Source: Chloroflexota bacterium
Lineage (GTDB): Bacteria; Chloroflexota; UBA6077
Direction: 5' to 3'
NCBI GenBank assembly: GCA_021786215.1
Contig: JAJYNT010000487.1
Location: forward strand, 1-6,986
DNA: 6,986 bases
The position numbers and the translations under genes were made by a program. Shown piece by piece: positions 5,843 to 6,986 of this stretch. Every line of letters begins with the position of its first letter. Position 1 is the first letter of the stretch. Under the pieces are notes generated by a model that saw only the letters and a list, made by a program, of their open reading frames with translations, did not search any database and had not been told where the DNA came from.

Positions 5843-5847
5843 CTGTG

Positions 5848-6255
5848 GTGGAAGCAAGCATCGATAGAGTCCTGCGGGAGGCCAAGACCATCGCCGTGGT
5901 CGGCCTCTCCCCGAAGCCAGAACGAGCCAGTTTCGTCGTCGCCAGCTACCTGCAGCAACATGGCTACCATATCATACCGGTGAACCCCACGGTGGACCAG
6001 GTGCTGGGCCAGAAATCTTACCCCGATTTGACCTCGGTACCGGAGAGGATCGATGTGGTAGACATCTTTCGGCGATCCGAGGATGTCCCCCCGGTGGTCG
6101 ATGAGGCGATCCGGGTGGGAGCAAAGGTGATCTGGATGCAGGAGGGCGTCATCAACGAAGCTGCCGCCACCAAGGCCCGACAGGCAGGCCTTGAGGTGAT
6201 CATGGACAGATGCATGCTGAAAGAGCACCGGCGGATGTCCAATCCATTAAGATGA
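5848..6255 (+). CDS. CoA-binding domain protein (YccU-like)
   Basis: The 135-residue protein is a single Rossmann-fold CoA_binding domain, like E. coli YccU and the N-terminal part of succinyl-CoA synthetase alpha. Visible signature: IAVVGLSPKPERASFVVASY (15-34) with the nucleotide-binding glycine and the PxRxSxxV pattern; HGYHIIPVNP (38-47); VDIFRR (71-76); VIWMQEGV (94-101); and IMDRCM (118-123) with the family's conserved Cys (C122). Members bind CoA or acyl-CoA; the biological role is not established, and links to CoA-thiol redox or metabolite sensing remain hypotheses. Length matches the usual 135-140 residues when GTG 5848 is used. The alternative starts GTG 5845 and TTG 5836 fit the RBS less well. 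The stop TGA (6253-6255) overlaps the RBS of the next gene, so the two are translationally coupled. Confidence 0.88.
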   Translation: MEASIDRVLREAKTIAVVGLSPKPERASFVVASYLQQHGYHIIPVNPTVDQVLGQKSYPDLTSVPERIDVVDIFRRSEDVPPVVDEAIRVGAKVIWMQEGVINEAAATKARQAGLEVIMDRCMLKEHRRMSNPLR

Positions 6256-6258
6256 GGT
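6254..6258 (+). promoter_or_regulatory. RBS of the TGA-interrupted Trx-fold gene
   Basis: GAGGT lies seven bases before ATG 6266 and overlaps the TGA stop of the CoA-binding gene. This good RBS identifies the start of the frame that carries the internal TGA, and shows the part before the TGA is meant to be translated. Confidence 0.7.
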
Positions 6259-6265
6259 AGATCGA

Positions 6266-6619
6266 ATGGAGTCAAACGGCAACGCTACGAACGTCGTCAA
6301 CGTCTTCGACGACGCCGCCAGCGCCCGCTTCTGCAGCAGCGGTTGAGGGCCACCACAATCTCAGGAAGAGATTACGCAAGTCGTCGCCTGGTATCTGAGC
6401 AGGGAGTACGGTAGCAGCGTAGAGGTGAACTACAACGACCTCTCGCGGGCAAGTGTGCGGCAGAGGTTCCCTCAGGTGATGGAGAGGCTGCAGAAGGGGG
6501 ATATCATTCTTCCGGCCGTCTTCGTCGACGACGAGATGGTGAGTCTGGGCTACGTGGACTACTTCAGCGTGGCCAAGGCTATCGAGCGTTCTCGATCAAA
6601 GCAGCAGGCCACATCCTGA
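6266..6619 (+). CDS. Candidate selenoprotein: thioredoxin-fold protein with in-frame TGA at codon 27
   Basis: From ATG 6266 the frame reads 26 codons, meets TGA at 6344-6346, and continues open for 90 more codons to a terminal TGA at 6617-6619. Reading the internal TGA as selenocysteine (U) gives 117 residues. The layout is Trx-like: strand NVVNVFDD (9-16); redox loop F22-C23-S-S-G-U27-G-P-P; helix SQEEITQVVAWYLSREYG (32-49); strand VEVNYNDL (52-59); helix SVRQRFPQVMERLQKG (63-78); then IILPAVFVDDEMVSLGYVDY (80-99), with P83 as probable cis-proline and the two-strand plus final-helix end of a Trx fold. C23 is the only other redox residue (C-x3-U). A SECIS-like hairpin follows the TGA. Other genes here stop at TGA, so global TGA reassignment is unlikely. 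Alternatives are a nonsense mutation or sequencing error (TGC/TGT to TGA), or separate use of the later GTG 6425. It is coupled to the CoA-binding gene and lies near trxB. Confidence 0.68.
6344..6373 (+). promoter_or_regulatory. Putative bacterial SECIS element after the in-frame TGA
   Basis: AATCTC (6357-6362) and GAGATT (6368-6373) form a perfect 6-bp stem with a 5-nt apical loop AGGAA (6363-6367). The loop begins 16 bases after the TGA (6344-6346) and has G at its second position. Known bacterial SECIS elements have a short upper stem, an apical loop with G in its first two positions and a TGA-to-loop distance of roughly 16-37 bases, so this fits at the short end. No convincing lower stem is seen next to the TGA, which weakens the call. 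Confidence 0.5.
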
Positions 6620-6653
6620 ATCGGACAGGATAGGATAGGATACGGGTACCTCT

Positions 6654-6740
6654 ATGGATGTGCTATTCGTGGCCGTGATGTTCATGGTCTTGGTGGCCCT
6701 GATGTCGAGGGCAGGGTGCGGCAGTGGAGGAGGGGGTTGA
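6654..6740 (+). CDS. Possible small membrane protein (28 aa)
   Basis: ATG 6654 to TGA 6738-6740 encodes 28 residues: a strongly hydrophobic segment, MDVLFVAVMFMVLVALM (1-17), then SRAGCGSGGGG. A single membrane helix with a short positively charged, Cys-containing, Gly-rich tail is typical of bacterial membrane microproteins, and a random frame at this GC content would seldom give such an uninterrupted hydrophobic run. Upstream are three tandem AGGAT pentamers (6627-6641), the last ending 12 bases before the ATG, a rather long distance for an RBS. It lies 34 bases after the Trx-fold gene in the same direction and could belong to its operon. Function unknown; it may also be non-coding. Confidence 0.4.
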   Translation: MDVLFVAVMFMVLVALMSRAGCGSGGGG

Positions 6741-6802
6741 GGGATCTGAGGCTCCGCGGTGCGGGGCGAACGATCGCGTTGTGACCCTCCCAGTGTGGAA
6801 AC

Positions 6803-6844
6803 AGGGCGAGGAGACCCGGTTGCTAAACCGGGCCCCCTCGCCCT
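6803..6844 (+). terminator. Long two-tier hairpin, possible terminator or structured leader
   Basis: The outer stem AGGGCGAGG (6803-6811) pairs with CCTCGCCCT (6836-6844). A 3x3 internal loop (AGA/CCC, 6812-6814 and 6833-6835) is followed by the inner stem CCCGGTT (6815-6821) with AACCGGG (6826-6832) and loop GCTA. All 16 pairs are Watson-Crick. The downstream T content is modest (TTTGTGTG), so it could end the CoA-binding/Trx-fold operon, but it could equally belong to the leader of the next gene: two smaller hairpins follow (GCC/GGC within 6851-6860; CGAGA 6863-6867 with TCTCG 6874-6878). No known riboswitch class is recognised. Confidence 0.5.
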
Positions 6845-6895
6845 TTGTGTGCCTTCAGGCGGCGAGACGGGGCTCTCGTGTCCAGATGGGAACAA

Positions 6896-6986
6896 ATGGC
6901 TAGTAAAGACGCTCGCAAGTTTCGCCGAGAACTGCCGATACTAATAGGTGAAGACAATCACTCGTTGCGGAGAAGGAGATACAAGT
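6896..6986 (+). CDS. Uncertain open frame running off the window end
   Basis: ATG 6896 opens a frame of 30 codons (MASKDARKFRRELPILIGED..., very basic) that is still open at the last base. Its own RBS is weak (GATGGGA just upstream). The strong AAGGAG at 6973-6978 inside it suggests instead that the true next gene starts just beyond the window, in which case this frame may be only leader sequence. No family is recognised. Confidence 0.22.
   Translation, partial: MASKDARKFRRELPILIGEDNHSLRRRRYK
6973..6978 (+). promoter_or_regulatory. Strong RBS predicting a gene start just past the window
   Basis: AAGGAG with eight bases remaining to the window end gives ideal spacing for a start codon at or shortly after position 6987. 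Confidence 0.5.

Noticed and set aside
5752..5847. Longer N-terminus of the CoA-binding protein from 5752
   Set aside because: That start lies upstream of a near-consensus promoter, the added residues are not family-like, and GTG 5848 has a proper RBS and gives the family's normal length.
5750..6351. Direct repeat GGTTGAGGGCC at 5750-5760 and 6341-6351, the second containing the in-frame TGA
   Set aside because: Only 11 bp with no extension on either side; not enough to claim insertion or recombination, although it could be worth noting if the TGA proves to be a mutation.
6266..6619. Genome-wide reassignment of TGA to Trp or Gly
   Set aside because: TGA is the terminal stop of this same gene, of the CoA-binding gene and of the Fe-S gene, so TGA is a normal stop here; local recoding or mutation is left.
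6425..6619. Independent 64-aa gene starting at GTG 6425
   Set aside because: No suitable RBS precedes it, and the coherent frame extends upstream through a predicted helix to the TGA and beyond to a well-placed start at 6266.
6789..6880. A tRNA-Ser-like anticodon arm (TTGCTAA between CCGG and CCGG)
   Set aside because: The arm has the wrong symmetry for a 5+7+5 anticodon stem-loop, there is no D arm or GGTTCGAATCC-type T arm, and no acceptor stem closes it.
6896..6986. GCCGATACTAATAGG (around 6937-6951) resembles the 3' end of bacterial 23S rRNA
   Set aside because: The match is short, and the upstream bases lack the conserved final 23S helices; the flanks also form an open frame and an RBS. 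Treated as coincidence.

Overview
The window is about 7 kb of GC-rich bacterial chromosome with tightly packed genes, frequent GTG starts and clear Shine-Dalgarno sites. The gene content would fit a Chloroflexota-like or other deep-branching bacterium: PspA, a DPM1-type glycosyltransferase without a membrane anchor, a secreted M1-like metallopeptidase, a YhfA-like OsmC protein, thioredoxin reductase, a small 8-Cys ferredoxin, a CoA-binding Rossmann protein and a thioredoxin-fold protein. This taxonomic guess comes from gene style only and is weak. I recognise no phage, transposase or CRISPR.

Left part (1-3710, + strand). The window opens inside a pspA-like gene whose first ~10 codons are missing and which ends at a good intrinsic terminator (684-718). 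A gene-free stretch (648-1070) follows, carrying two inverted 24-nt REP-like units whose stems differ by compensatory base-pair swaps. Next is a two-gene unit: a polyprenol-phosphate mannosyltransferase-like GT2 enzyme and, with its RBS overlapping the GT2 stop codon, a signal-peptide-bearing M1-family metallopeptidase. The peptidase C-terminus reads through a palindromic intergenic repeat and into the 3' end of the convergent osmC gene.

Middle part (3657-5632, - strand). In transcription order (right to left): a 56-aa coiled-coil protein, a 67-aa ferredoxin-like protein whose start overlaps it by 8 nt, an NADPH-type thioredoxin reductase, and an OsmC/YhfA-like protein. This is a small thiol/electron-transfer cluster.

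Right part (5633-6986, + strand). A strong sigma70-type promoter (TTGACG, 17-nt spacer, TATATT) drives a 135-aa CoA-binding protein. Translationally coupled to it is the most interesting feature: a 117-codon thioredoxin-fold gene with an in-frame TGA at codon 27 inside a redox-like C-S-S-G-(TGA)-G-P-P motif. The gene has a good RBS, an intact frame after the TGA including a Trx-type cis-Pro segment, and a 6-bp stem with a G-containing apical loop 16 nt after the TGA, as expected of a bacterial SECIS. I propose it as a candidate selenoprotein. If so, the divergently encoded thioredoxin reductase is a plausible reductant. Downstream are a possible 28-aa membrane microprotein, a series of hairpins (best one 6803-6844), and a strong Shine-Dalgarno at the very end that predicts a gene starting just beyond the window.
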